Below the pieces are notes generated by a model, which saw nothing but the letters and a program-made list of their open reading frames with translations, made no database searches and was not told the DNA's origin. The translations under genes were made by a program, and so were the position numbers. Shown here piece after piece: positions 31,454 through 43,848 of a stretch of DNA of 64,000 nt; the first letter of the stretch is position 1; each line of letters opens with the position of its first letter. Source of the DNA: Bisporella sp. PMI_857 (Eukaryota > Ascomycota > Leotiomycetes > Helotiales > Helotiaceae); contig JAJSPD010000063.1 in the NCBI GenBank assembly GCA_021307315.1, positions 186,001 to 250,000 on the forward strand, in the 5' to 3' direction.

Positions 31454-33864
31454 ATGTCCTTTGGATTTTCAGTAGGAGATCTCTTTGCCGTCGGCCGGTT
31501 TGCATGGTCAATATACAAATCATGTACGTGCCTCCCATAATAAGCTACGCCAGCTATTAAGAACCAGACTCATCGCAGTGAACTGTTAGGTAAAGGAGCC
31601 GGCGAGGCGTTTGCAGAAGTTTCTCAAGAAGGTAAGGCCGTTTTCCCCGCACCTCAACCACGTCTGTTCCGCTGTCAGTCTAGATATACTGACGCCTGTT
31701 CGCACCAGTCATTTCTCTCCACACGGTACTCAAAGAGCTCGAGGATGAGATCGAAAATCCCGACTCCATCTTGAATCGGACAGGTGCGGCCAAGAAGAAG
31801 GAATTGGGGGTGCTAGCGCAGAACTGCAATGGCGCGCTCCAGCAATTGAATAAGCTGCTGGCCAAATACAACTCCCTGGGGACAGCCAGCAAGCGGACCT
31901 GGGACCGATTGAAGTGGGGCACAACTAAACTGCCGGAGATTAGGGAGAAGATCATGAGCCATACTTCGTCATTGACTCTTTTTTTGACTACGCTGGGCAC
32001 TGGGTCGCTAGGCCGGATCGAAAAGAAGCTGGATCAATTGATTGAGGATGTGCGAGCTGGAAGAAGAGAGGAAACTGTTCTCACGATGGCAGACGATGAC
32101 GCGGATGAAGCAGAAACTCAGTGGAACTTATTCAAGAGTGAGCTGGTGGATGATGGTTTTACAAAGGTGGAGCTCGAAGGCCACAAGCACTGGATCAAAG
32201 CCAGGTTGATGGCCATCATTGAGTCTGGCGGTTTGCATGAAGATCCTTCGCTAAAAAATGGAAGCCCCAGCAATTCTACGAAGCCAGGAAACCTGAAGGC
32301 CGAAAAAGCAGGAAGTTGGAGTGTCTCACAGGATGTAAAGCAATCCGAACCTGGCACGCCGTCAACGAGACGCCGAGCTCTGCGGCCTACTGTTGAGCAT
32401 GCTGAAGAAAGCAAGGAAGAAAATCAAATTATAAAAGATGAGACACCAGTTCAGCAAGGAGATATACAGTCTACATTCAAGGCCCTCTCCCTCAAAGAGT
32501 TAGGTCGAGAGGACCAAAGAGACGAGTCTGCGCCCGAAAATTCTGATCAATCAGAAGATTCCACACCAGCTCAGTCAATCAATGTGTTTTTACCATTGGA
32601 TTCAATCTCAAATATAGATGCCAATAGAACGCAAGGCGGATCAACACAAGCTTTTCCCAGAAATGGTGCGTTGGGCGATGAACGTTACAATTCTGACCCA
32701 TCAGATATAACGAAATCAAAATTACCAAAATATGAGACGCTCAGCAGAAAAGAGCCCCCCGAGACTGCGACCGATTTGCACAGGATTATATGTATAGGCT
32801 GAGGCGTGTTAAAGAGATCTTCAGGGACATAGAAGTCCCCCCTCCATCTCCTACCGAGAAAAGCCCTTACATCGACTTGGAGGATAATCCTTATGATTAT
32901 TCGAGAGCAACTTGCTATATTAATTCACAGGATAGTCAATATGTTGACTCCAGGGACAATCGAGGCACAACAACGCATTACCCAGGATACTCTCCAAGAG
33001 GATACGATCTAGAGATAAGGAACCCATTTGTGCCTGCGCCATCTGACAAGTATCCAATATCAAATTTAAACTCCTCTAGCCATGATAGTACAAAAGGCTA
33101 CCAAGTCCCACCAGGCGCTGAGTCTGGGGAGAAATTTTCATTCTCAAACCGGGAGGCAATATTTGCTGACTTCCTTCGTGGCCAGGGAGGGATGGGAGAT
33201 TTGAATGGTGCTGAGAATCGTGATGGAGAAGGAATAAAACCTCATCCTTCTCGGTTGCACACGCCAGGTGTCACCGCTATAGAGCGAACTGTTCAGTTGA
33301 CGCTTGAGCAGTTGTTCGAAGGTACCCAGAAAATGAAGAAAGTCGGATGGAAGAAATTTGATCGAGATGCCGGGCAGATGACTCCCTATAAAGATAACGT
33401 AGGGTCGGTCATTAAACTCGGCTTTAGGAAAGGCACCAGGGTCATTTTCCGGGATGTTGGTGATTTAAAAGAAGAACTACATTTGATTATTGACGAGGTT
33501 GGTAAATGAAGCCACAATATCTGTACACCTACTAACGCAAATTTACTTTAAGAAACCTCATCCGGTATTTACCAGAGATGGCGACGATCTCCATATGACC
33601 ATTGAGCTCAGCCTCTTTGAGTCGTTATGTGGTTGGAAGGCCTCGGTCTTCACGATCGATGGTAAGCTATTGGACATCGAAAAGAAGAACCCGACTCAGC
33701 CAGGCTCTCATGACTCGTACCCAGAACTGGGGATGCCTTCGTCTGAAGCTAGAGACAAAAGAGGTCGTTTTATAATTCATTATGCTGTCAAGTACCCAGC
33801 CTGGTTGACCAGAAGAGAAATATCAGGATTGAAGGAAATCCTGGGCCCGAAAATTTATACCTGA
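31454..33864 (+). CDS. Fungal STAND-type N-terminal domain fused to DnaJ C-terminal domain
   Basis: Five exons (31454-31527, 31579-31631, 31709-32665, 32737-33497, 33553-33864) keep frame and give 718 residues. The N-terminal 250 residues are the helical domain found at the head of many fungal NLR/STAND-like and ankyrin proteins: MSFGFSVGDLFAVGRFAW, then EVISLHTVLKELEDEIENP, SLGRIEKKLDQLIEDVRAG and GHKHWIKA. A disordered middle follows (about 250-520). The last 190 residues are a DnaJ C-terminal substrate-binding domain (VQLTLEQLFEGTQKMKKV, ELHLIIDEKPHPVFTRDGDDL, PELGMP), with a Gly/Phe-like FADFLRGQGG just before it. There is no J domain and no zinc finger, so it cannot stimulate Hsp70 in the usual way. 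The intron at 32666-32736 uses an unusual GAG acceptor. Function is unknown. Confidence 0.8.
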
Positions 33865-34639
33865 ACGAGACCTCAAAACATGGAACTAGCGAATTCATAA
33901 ATGGATCTACTACTTAATTTAAATACTTTTTAATTTTTTTCTTCTTCAAAACTATCAGATGTCGATGCTCTATTAGATCGTGTTGAAAGCTTGGGAGGCA
34001 GAGACCACGAAGCTCATCGACATCACATCACATCGCCACGCCTTCCTTCCTTCCTTCCTTCCTACCCCTGAAATAAGCGAAACCCTAATGCTTATCCCCG
34101 TGATATCCCGCTCTTTCGAGCCAAGAGGCGGAAAGTATTCAAGAAATAGAGGGGAGGTTTGAGCAAACAGAAGGATAAGATAAGGACGTGCTTGGGTGAG
34201 CGGGGTGTTGGTATATCGTAATATTGCAATGTTGCCCTACGAATCGTAGATATGTTTTATGATTCATGGATGCCCGTAGAAGATTTGGCTAGGGCTTGAG
34301 CGTGTTTCGTTCTCTGCTTGCTAAAACCAAGGGGTTAATCTCAAGATTGAGCGCGGTATTTCGGAAGTTTGATTTCATGGACATGATGTTTTAACGGTTT
34401 ATCGTTGTTGCTGGGATATTACAAGTCTTGAATCTAGATCAGGGATGGGTAGATAGAGGTAAGCGAGGCCCCCTTTTAGCATGCTTGACTAGCTTCGGAA
34501 AGAAAATATTGTCATTTTATATCTAGTTACAATTAATCTTCGAACAATCCTGGTATCAAAGGTATCATAAGCATCATCAAACTCCATGTCTCATTAGATA
34601 TTCCCGTTCCTGACGCCAGCCCATCAAATCAATGCATGG
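33865..34639. other. Convergent intergenic region
   Basis: 775 bp lie between two 3' ends. It contains a short CTTC microsatellite at about 34043-34062. No gene is seen. Confidence 0.55.
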
Positions 34640-36541
34640 TTATTTGCCTCTATAATCTGGTTTTCGTGCCATGTTCACGGCTGGCGGTGGCCCGTCATCA
34701 ATTGGATACGGTAAAGGTGGTCGTCCTCTACCTGCATTTGCCGGTTCTCCTGCTATCGGAGTTTTAGGAGGTAGGGGCGGTGGCTCCACTCTTCCTGTAG
34801 GGAGTGGAATTCTGGGGGGAGGGTATTTCGGTGTTGGCATCTCGTCCGAGCTCACGATTGCGATCTTGTCTGCTCCTCCGGCTGTGCGGTATTGAGATGG
34901 TGTTGGGCTGTGGATGACCAGCCTGTCGTTATCGATATCGGCCTCGGAAGAGGACCGTGGGGATGGTGTTTTCTGGCGTTGCCCGGGGACTTCGAGCGTA
35001 TCGTGGTGGCCGCTCTCGTAGGATGGACGAGGAGGCGGACTGCGTGGTGGTTGGGGTGGGACTTCAGCTGGTAGTTCTATGGCAAGGGGATGTGCTTCGG
35101 GTACATCAGGAAGCGTCTTATAAATGCTTAGTGGTCTGTTATCCAAAGCGGCGAGACTGTTTTCCCTTTCCTGTCGCTTGACGGCGAAGAAAATTTTCCC
35201 CAGCTTATGCGCCGCATCGTCGTTCATCTTCTTCACTTCCGTTTTCCCCAGATAGCGTCGGGTTCCAGTACTGATATCTGCGAGACGATGCCACTCGTTC
35301 ATCCCGAATTCTCCTACGCCAACCTCAACGTTGAGACGATAGTAATTCTCTATGTTCACGCCACGTTTGCTAAGACCATCTTTCTTCATGTACTGATGCG
35401 TTTCTTCGCAGCCCTCGATTTTCGCAATGAGTCGCCGTCGTGCTTCAGCGAATTCTCCCATAAAGCCCTCGTACCAAAGATGTTGATTTTGGTCGCTTCC
35501 TCCTGGGCGCTTTCCTGTGCCGATACTAACGAATACACCGACTTCTCTCCCCGGCCACTCATTCACGCAAGCCTCGTCAAGCACAAATGGTGCGGGATTG
35601 TATTGGCCTGCTCCTTCGTCGATAAAGACCGATTGCCCGACTGTAATCGGCTTGAATGCCAACCCTGTGGCCGAAGTTGCTCGACCGGCTTGCCAAATCG
35701 TGCAATTGTATTCTGGGCTGGGCTCTTTTCTTGAATCGTAAGAACGTAGGAAGGCGGGCTCGGTTCCCCTTTTTGTCGTGCCTTTGTATACTGCCGTAAC
35801 CGCACTGCTTTGGTCAGTTGTGATCTGTGAGTTTATACAAAAGGAGCTTACGTTTTTGTTCGGTTTTCCCTTCTGTCGTACAGCAGGGCATTTGGATCGC
35901 CCCAACGCATAGCCATATAAGGTCGGCTACTTTGGTAGCTCGCAGGACTTCTTGCGCTAAAGCTCATTACGCTTGCATTGCTGGAATGCCTCTGTGGTAC
36001 TGATTTAGCACTCATCGGACTGACCGGACTTGCATTCAAGCCGTCAAACTCCTCGCCGTCGTTCCCCTCCCGCTCAAAAATTGTGTGTTCCCTCACGCAC
36101 TCTTTTATCGCTTCCTCCAGTTTCGAAGCCTTGAATAACGTCGACCGGTATGGTATCCCGGCAATCGTCTTATCTGTTTCGAAAACCTTCCTCGTCATGC
36201 GAACATATACTTCTTTACACGTCTCCAGGTCCAGACGCAGCCTGCCCAGCATAATGGCAATCAGACCGCCGGTTCCAGTCCCGCAAATGAGATCGAAGTG
36301 GTCGCATGGCTTAGGTATTTGGTCTCTCCTCGGCGCCTTCCCTTCAATCTCGACATAGGTTCTGTGCATCAATTCTTGTATGATGATGAGCATCGAATAA
36401 CCCCGCACGCCACCTCCATCTGCCAAATTGTTAGCAGACATTTCGCAGGTTCATCAAATTAAATTGCTTACCTAAAGACAGGATTCTCAGAGGAGGACCT
36501 TTGGTAGTGTCTCTCCTCCGTATCCCACTACTATTATCCAT
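34640..36541 (-). CDS. Patatin-like phospholipase-domain protein lacking the catalytic serine
   Basis: Three exons (36541-36472, 36419-35852, 35804-34640) give 600 residues. The first splice builds the oxyanion motif LSLDGGGVRGYS. The nucleophile elbow, normally GTSTGG, reads GTGTGG (FDLICGTGTGGLIAIMLGRL), a Gly codon GGA on the DNA. The expected Asp-Gly partner reads FIDEGAGQYNP. Patatin domains are lipid acyl hydrolases and also serve as effector domains of fungal NLR-like proteins. With Ser replaced by Gly this copy should lack ordinary hydrolase activity, unless another residue substitutes. The C-terminal 200 residues are a Pro/Ser-rich disordered tail. I believe a GTGTGG subfamily may exist in other fungi, but could not check. 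Confidence 0.87.
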
Positions 36542-38441
36542 CACTTGGTTGTTTGGGGATGCTGTCACAGCCTGACGCGGGGTTTCTGCCTTATGTTGTG
36601 TTTTGTACAAAGGGACTCTTCAGCTGTCTAGTGGATGTGAGCTGAATCGTCAAGTCAGGATGACTGTGTCTTAGTTATTTAGTAGAGCGTGATCGCGTCA
36701 GCGCAAAGTCTTGGGTGCTGCTGTATGAATGTTTTGAAAAGTTGTGACGATGACCTTTGGAAAGCTGGTTCCTCTAGTCTGCAGGTTTTAGCGGCCAGGG
36801 GGGGGGAGGAGGGTCGGGAGGTTCGGCGCCTACGGCAGGGGCATCCACAGCACCCACAGTTGACTTGTCGATCTGGGAGGCAAACCAAACGCGCAGGCTC
36901 GGGTTAGTGCTATTACTTACTGATTGCACTGTATTGAAGTAGATTGTTTGTTATTTAATAGTGCAGAATAAGCTAGTAAATGAAATGTTGGATTCTCTTT
37001 CGGCATCAATAATCAGTAGGCGAGGACTAGCCAAGACCAAGTATATCCACCATAAAACCTATTTTGCAAAGTCTCTTTTCTTCATCCTCCTGCCTTTACA
37101 GTACGCCAAGTGACCCTTGACCCGAGAAGTCAATGGCATACGCAAGTCAGGATGACGATGGTTGTCCTGCCCCTTGTCTATCATAATGCTGATTGGACCC
37201 TGAGGAGGGAGGGAGGCTCGTTTCAGCTGACGAGGGGATGGGGGACAAATGGACATGAGAGGGGGAAACTCGGATGGCTGTGGCTGTGCGGTGGATATGG
37301 TGGAGCGAATATACCACCCACTATACAGTGTTGATATGCGAGCGAGCTTCTCCTCCTTCCCCATCTTTTGTCTTTCAAGCATTCTTCGTCATTCCAAGCT
37401 TCATCTTTGTGCAGGTACCAACCATTGTCCGGCGATGGATCTACTTAGGGGATGGGACCGACTTAACGAGGGGCGTAACAGGGTAGAATTGGTTTCGCAG
37501 TTGCAGTTGCTCGTACTCGACCGTAAGGATGATATCGAGCATGTGGTCAAGCCGAGTAACCCTTGTCTTCGAGTAATGTGACAACCGGACGCGTTCGCAA
37601 CTTATTACTAATGTCATTATTATGTCCGAGGACCTGGGCCATGCTTCGAAAAGATATCTCAAGGTGAGGAGGAAGAAGACATTGGCAAATCTTGAATCTT
37701 GTACTCAAATACTAATAGAGCCAACATCTGCACTACTCTCTCAGGCACCATGAACTAAGGGCCGCTCGTACTTTGACTGTGGATGGTCTTAGGATCATTG
37801 ATTTTCGGAATGATGAAGCAGTCTACTGTACTTCGCATACTCAAAAAGGATGCATTCATACTGTCAACAAGATTTCAGTTGTTTCATCTCACCGGATATT
37901 CATCGGCTCAGGTCCCAAAGCCAGCGCCACAACCTTAATTCCCAGGCGCAGAGAGCTTGGCGTCTCAATAACCTTATTTTATGGGCTTTTTCTCTTGTAG
38001 CACTTACTGGCAATTCTTGCCCTGACAAGTTCAGTAACAACGCAATACCCTCTTCACTATTTCTGTTCACGATTCAGTTCTGGCTTACCTCGGATTTACT
38101 CCTCTTGCATTTGTACAGAACTAAGGAAGTCATTTGTTGCGGGATAACATTGCAAAATCATTGGTACCTTTTCCCTTTGGCTTGGGTTTCAAGAAGAGTA
38201 CTAATGCGCTGAACCCAAACGAACACTGCTTGCAAAACTGCTGCGTGTGACTGGGGGTACGAAATAAATTGATAGCAGATAGTTGCTATGTTTATTTGTT
38301 TTGTAACTACTAGTTGCAAAGTAGCGCGGATTGCCGTTCTGTTTTCTGACAATTACACCATGCACCATATTTTCCATTTTTCATTTCCAAAGCAGAATTC
38401 TGATGATAATTGTGCTATATCTCATAAGCGAGGCTTGCTCA
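36542..38441. other. Intergenic region
   Basis: About 1.9 kb without a recognisable gene. It includes a G tract near 36799-36806 and many short ORFs on both strands that show no motif. The left end should hold the patatin gene promoter. Confidence 0.5.
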
Positions 38442-39131
38442 TCAAAATGGGCCTCTATTGATCTCATTCCACCTTGCCGCCCTCCACCATTTGTATGCAA
38501 GAAAGCTTGACACCAATGCCATACACCCTAAAGCAGCCCCAACGCCTATTGTTGCATTCCTCTCTGTATTGCAGCTATTGGGGCTGGGTGCTGCTGTTAT
38601 CGTCAAAGTCTCTCAGATGCAAGTAATCGATGACGGGGTTATGGTGGTAGTTGCAGTCAATGTGCTGATGGCCGCTGTTCCTATGGATGGCCCTTCACCA
38701 GCATCTAGTGGCAGGATGGCCGATCCAGCAGGAATTCGCACCGTGTCTGTGCCAGTCGAACAGCAATTACGTGCCGCTTGGTCTTGTCCGCAACAGAAAG
38801 AGGTATACGTGTCACACGGAGTGAACACAACATCCGCAGAACGATACTTATCACCTGTGAGACCACCAAGTTAGAGCTAATGCTTAACTGGATTGAATCT
38901 CGAATCTCAGGCCAAACACATACCTGCAATGCATTGCTGAGGGCATTGTGTACTGTTGAAGGTTTTGTCGGTGCAGCCGCGTCGTACCAAAGCATTCAAC
39001 CCAGTTGAGAAACAGAGTCCATTTGTTATACATATATCTCCTGTACGGCAACAATGCGAAACCCCTGCTGTCACATTACAGGGCTTAAGCCCATCCGCAA
39101 GTTGCTCATTTGGATAATAACAAGCCATCAT
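38442..39131 (-). pseudogene. Cys-rich single-pass membrane protein with an in-frame TGA before the membrane segment
   Basis: Exon 1 (39131-38924) encodes a Cys-rich N terminus: MMACYYPNEQLADGLKPCN, SHCCRTGDICITNGLCF, RRGCTDKTFNSTQCPQQC. Exon 2 begins at 38854 (CACAG acceptor) with GDKYRSADVVFTPCDTYTSFCCG. This matches a family of fungal cell-surface proteins of unknown function: a Cys-rich ectodomain, a Ser/Thr stalk and one TM helix. Here the frame meets TGA at 38615-38613, after the stalk. It then runs on in the same frame through a clear membrane segment (ATIGVGAALGCMALVSSFLAY) and a basic stop-transfer KWWRAARW to TGA at 38442. CGA to TGA would explain it. The protein is either truncated and unanchored, or the gene is dying. 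Confidence 0.7.
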
Positions 39132-39698
39132 GAATTTGGCATGAAAACATTAGGAAGAGTCGTTGCGATATACCTTTAACATTTTTGTGGGTGAAATTCA
39201 TAGAGAGCCTATGGCTGGAAGAGGCGTTTGTGGCACGCCTACAAGAAGGGCGGGATTAATGTTGCTGTCTCGATCAAGAAATAAGGCTACAGATAACTGA
39301 GACATAGGAGTTCGTCGCATCATTTTGACGGTATTGATTCGCTAATCTAATGCCAAGTCTCGGCACTTTCGAACCTGTGGCTTTCGTCGACAGCCTTCCT
39401 TCCGCAAAGTTTGTCTTAATATGAGCTTTCGTTTACGCTTTCTTGCATGCAAATATTAAATCTTAGCCCTAATGCACCACGTCGGGTGATCAAAGATGCG
39501 GTAGCGAATCGGCGCCAGTCACCAGACGTTTGCGTCGATGACATGAAAGATATTTTCAACGCTAAGTCGCAATATCTGCTCATTCAAATGGAGTTGACTG
39601 AGGAATAATGATAAGACGGAGGTCATTGCTATACATCTTCCGTCCCACGGGCGGCCATAAGGTCTAAATGCGGCCTTCGCTGGCACAGCTCCACCACG
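39132..39698. other. Divergent intergenic region
   Basis: 567 bp lie between the starts of two facing-away genes. No gene is visible; it should contain both promoters. Confidence 0.5.
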
Positions 39699-41597
39699 AT
39701 GGAGATTGGCAGTGGGATTGCCTGCCTCGTTAAAGTTGGGACGCTTACTTGGGAAGCGTACCAGCTCTATCAAGAGGCATTGGAACGATATAAGGAAGTA
39801 TCGAGAGAGATGTGGTCCTTACATGCTTATCTTAACATGGTTGATGAGAGAGTCTCAAACTTGATTCTCACCCATTCTCAAGAGGCCAATCTCAATAGCG
39901 CGAGAGATGGATGCAAAGCTGCTCTGCGAGACTTGCAGTCCATTGTTAGAAAGCACCGAGACTTGAGTTTGCGGAGCAGACTCTCTTTTACAGAAGACAT
40001 TAAGAAGATACGAGGTCATATAAAATTCTGCTTTACCCTGCTAGGGATGTTCTTAAAGTGAGCTGTTCCTGTTCAAATACCCGCGAATAATAATTAGTAC
40101 CGTTCTACTAATAGATCACTAACAATGAACTACAGCGTTCTCCCAACATTGGCAGAGCAGTGTCACACAACCACAGAAGACCCTCAGGAATGCCATAGGA
40201 GAAGATACGTTGTAAGGACTTGTGGGGCTATAGCGGCACCCATCGATGATAAACAAAATATTCATACCTCATGGGTCGAAACCGATAATGTTAGTATTCT
40301 CGAGGTGGCTTTTCAAGGCAACAAACGCCCGTCAGACCAAGTACATGAGGTCCATGACTATAGTGTCTTTCCCAAAGCGCAACCGGATGGGAGTGCGATT
40401 AATATCGAAAGTAAATCAGTTACTAGAAGGAGGTGCCTCAATCATGTCTCCCAAATAAGGATATCTGAGACGCCTTCTGGTTTCGAAGAACAAGGACAAA
40501 GCCAAGATTCACTTGGTCTCTTTGAGTCGCGCCCAAGTACAACGACAATAGACAAATATTATACCAATGATCCTGAGTTCAATTTGGTCAACACGAGACC
40601 TCATAGCCTTGGGAGCCAGACTAGTATCTCAAGTATTAGCTCCTCTGTAGCTTCATCGGACCGCACTATTCAGGCAGCTCGGAAAGCAAATTCCAAATTC
40701 ATCCAAAAGGCAAAGGAAGGTGATACTGAGCTGGTTCTCTCGTGGGTCAAGAACAACATGATACGACTACATCTTGACCAAGCATCAATAAACTCTGCCT
40801 TGCTGTCGCTGCTTTCATTATCGAAGAACAAGAATGGCCTCAAGATGCTACCTACCATTTGAATCATAATAAATGACTGCGTCCCTGATTTCGATTGCAA
40901 AGATAAATATGGGTTTACACCATTGATGTGGGCTTGTTATTGTGACCACGAGGACATTGTCAAGCTTCTCCTAACGAAAAACGTCAGTCTCGCAGCACAA
41001 CACACGAAATTCCACCTGACACCGATCTTGTGGGCAGCAAAGCAAGGCTCTTCAAAAGCTGTAAAGGCTCTTCTTGACAATACTCATCCCCAACAGACGG
41101 AAGATCTCTTGCTGAGCACCGCTCTATCTCTTGCTCTAGTGTACTCATGCACAGACCATCACACCCAAACAGCCAAGACCCTCCTCTGCTATGGAGCAAA
41201 TCCCAATGTGGCAATCACCACTGGACTGCCCCCGCTCTCCACTATTGAGAATGAGAATGGGTTTTTGATACATATCCCTATAGATGGAAATGCCGGGGTT
41301 CGATGTGAAAATGCCAGCGACCTACCGCTTTTATCCTTCGCCATGAAGAATATGCCCTTGGAGATTATTGAGCTGATGATTAGCAAAGGCGCCGATCTCG
41401 AACTTCGTGATACAGAAGGTCTCACGCCGCTCATATGGGCGATTAGAAATCTTAGAGTCGACATCGTGAGTTTGCTTCTCAACAATGGGGCGGATAAGAC
41501 CGTTGTAGACAACAATCAACACACGGTCATGGATTGGGCTGCGAAAACTCGACCACGAAAAGGTGGACAAAAGATTTGGCATCTTGTGAGCGATTGA
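39699..41597 (+). pseudogene. Ankyrin-repeat protein with STAND-type N-terminal domain, interrupted by one TGA
   Basis: Exon 1 is 39699-40057; the intron 40058-40114 ends CTACTAATAG; exon 2 runs from 40115. The N-terminal part (GIACLVKVGTLTWEAYQLYQ, then REMWSLHAYLNMVDERV) is the same kind of helical domain as in the 31454 gene. A low-complexity linker follows, then a start of ankyrin repeats. At 40860-40862 a TGA interrupts. The same frame continues without shift into DFDCKDKYGFTPLMWAC and at least four ankyrin repeats (LTPILWAAKQGSSKAVKALL, DTEGLTPLIWAIRNLRVDIV, TVVDNNQHTVMDWA), ending at 41597. No GT...AG intron removes the TGA. A single CGA-to-TGA change fits. Without it the protein would have about 613 codons. 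Confidence 0.75.
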
Positions 41598-43848
41598 GAT
41601 CAAACCTGGTGCACGCAGTAGAAAGATCACGGAATTACGCTGACACAACAAAAGGAAATCGGCAAGCTTTATCCACATTCCAGGCCTTTGATGAGAAGCA
41701 CAGCCTTCATTCCATTGCCTCAGCATGCATAACAGCAGAAATAGACTTTGGTCGGTGTTTCCAGCTGATAATTTTTGGCATATAAATTTTCCGAGGAGTA
41801 ACTAGCTTAAAGTCTGGATCTCTATCTTGATGTCCCTTGGCCGCCACGGCTCCTGGTCTTGATGGTCCCGGTATCAGTTCCGGTGCTTGTTAACCGTGCC
41901 CCTACAAATGGCTATAACTTCTAGACAGCTCCCCCTCGACTTTCAATGGATTATCCACACGTTAACAATGATATATATTTTCTAAAGGTGAAAACTCTCA
42001 AAGCAGAAGATCTTCTCCCTATCAACGACCGCTCTCAACAAATGCATTCTTTTGGTCTTTGGTATGTCAAATTGGCCAGCTTTGATCTGGTCTATTTTCG
42101 CCAGTTTCAATTTGGTTACAGAGTATATAATGAAAATATGGTCCCGAGCAATATTTCACACATTTAACAATCTTTTGGATGACCTTTGTTCATATGTCAT
42201 GAATGTAGCGATGGTGGATGTCTATTCCCATAGCGATCTTCAGATTTTGCGAGCGAAAGAACCACCTGATCAAAGAGGCTGGCTTGGTAGTGGATAGAGC
42301 CATTGTAGAAATTAGTATCATAATGATTTTTCAACTCTTAAATCGTTGTACTGTACACTACGCAATATAATGCTAATTTAAACACGTATTGCACCCAAAT
42401 CAGCGGTATTATATAATATCGTGATATTTTATAATATTGCTACCTGCTTAAAGCAATAGAGCTATGCTAATGGCAAAATGGAATTCAAAGTATAGTGTCA
42501 CGTAGGAAGCTAGCGTTGCTTCCGCGAGCTGTAAACTTTATACAACCATTTACAAATTTGTTATTGATCGCATTAAAGATTTTAAATATTAAGTTTAAGA
42601 GACGTTGATATAATAGTGATAATTTTAGTGATTGAAAAAATTAGAAAAATATCAGTGAATTTACACTTTAGCACCGCACTTAGTACTACGAACCGTATAC
42701 CATCGTATTAGAATTTCATATCAACACTGTATTTTGCATAAATCTTGTACCAATACTGAGTAGATTTAAAGTATCGATACTATACCTGCTAGGAAAGGGT
42801 TGTATGCCAAGACACTGCCATACTATTGTTCACATGCTATATATTCCGCTTTCCATTTATAAAGTGGAAACCGGATACAGAAATGCATAATATTTTAAGC
42901 TAGAACCTAGCTATCAAAATTCGCTTCCGTTGGAATTTTGTCCACCTTGCCGCGAGCCGCTTGTTCTATCGGTGAACAGGCTGCGGAAAGCTTTGTTGTC
43001 CTGAGAGACAGGCTGCGGGAACGGGACAATGAAAGACTCTACTCTCAAATGAAAGGGATTCTCCGGGATGATATCAGGGTGCGCATAGCTTGGGCCACCT
43101 CCATCAAGCCTTGTTGGAGGAGATGCGGAGCGTTATGTTCTTTGGATACGTCATATAGAGCCAGGCCTGGTCGCTTGATATAGGCGTTCGCAAAAAGCGC
43201 TTCTAGAGCCTGGCTGAGAGCCACTTCATAAAGCAGCTAATCTGAGAAAATATCTTTGTCAGGGGTTGGACCTAGCGCAGAGGTGAGCTTCTGGAAATGA
43301 GATCTCGAGTCTGGGAATGTTCAGCTGGGCAGAATAAAAGACATCATCATCGATGGCGGCAACCATGGCGTACCGGAATTCGCCTGTTTCCGTGTCAAAT
43401 TCCTTGGATGGGAAAGTCAACTCTTTCCAGTTTGTAACCTGTGCTGCCATCGTTCGAAAGGTAGTTGGTGATAATGGTCTGGCAAATAGTCAAAGTTGTC
43501 CACTGGCTGGGAAGTCGGGGTGCTGATGATAAGGAGATAGACTCTTGAGTTTTTAATTTCTGGGATTAGGAGATGTTTGACTGGTTTAGAATGCTGAGCC
43601 GTAGCCCAACCCTCAGTCGGCAACTTTGTAATTTGCTCTTGAGTCCACTGTGACTAATACACCTATACCTAATCTGCTAATCGTAAGTTTATCACACAAG
43701 TGCGCTCCACAGTTTGTCTTAATCATGCTTTAGAAAGGTGGAGATACCACAATATTGGTACTAACACAAATTTCTTCGGCTGGGATTGGCTAAACATCTA
43801 TTTTAAATTACGAGGTTCAGCTTCTCGCAAGCTCGAAGGAGTTTCGTA
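41598..43848. other. AT-rich intergenic region
   Basis: About 2.25 kb. The stretch 42300-42900 is strongly AT-rich and ORF-poor. ORFs at 42938-43183 (plus) and 43259-43623 (minus, two pieces) are more GC-balanced and might be remnants of a gene, but I recognise no family and cannot join them into a model. Confidence 0.45.

Noticed and set aside
31120..31518. 132-codon minus-strand ORF
   Set aside because: It overlaps the first exon of the plus-strand fusion gene, resembles no family and has no neighbouring exons.
32780..32802. Frameshift between the N-terminal and DnaJ parts of the 31454 gene
   Set aside because: A 71-bp intron (32666-32736) with good donor and branch site restores frame, so a frameshift is not needed.
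35207..35734. 175-codon plus-strand ORF
   Set aside because: Antisense shadow of the patatin-domain gene.
42938..43623. Possible small genes or gene remnants on both strands
   Set aside because: More GC-balanced than the flanks but no recognisable motif and no consistent splice model, so not listed as genes.
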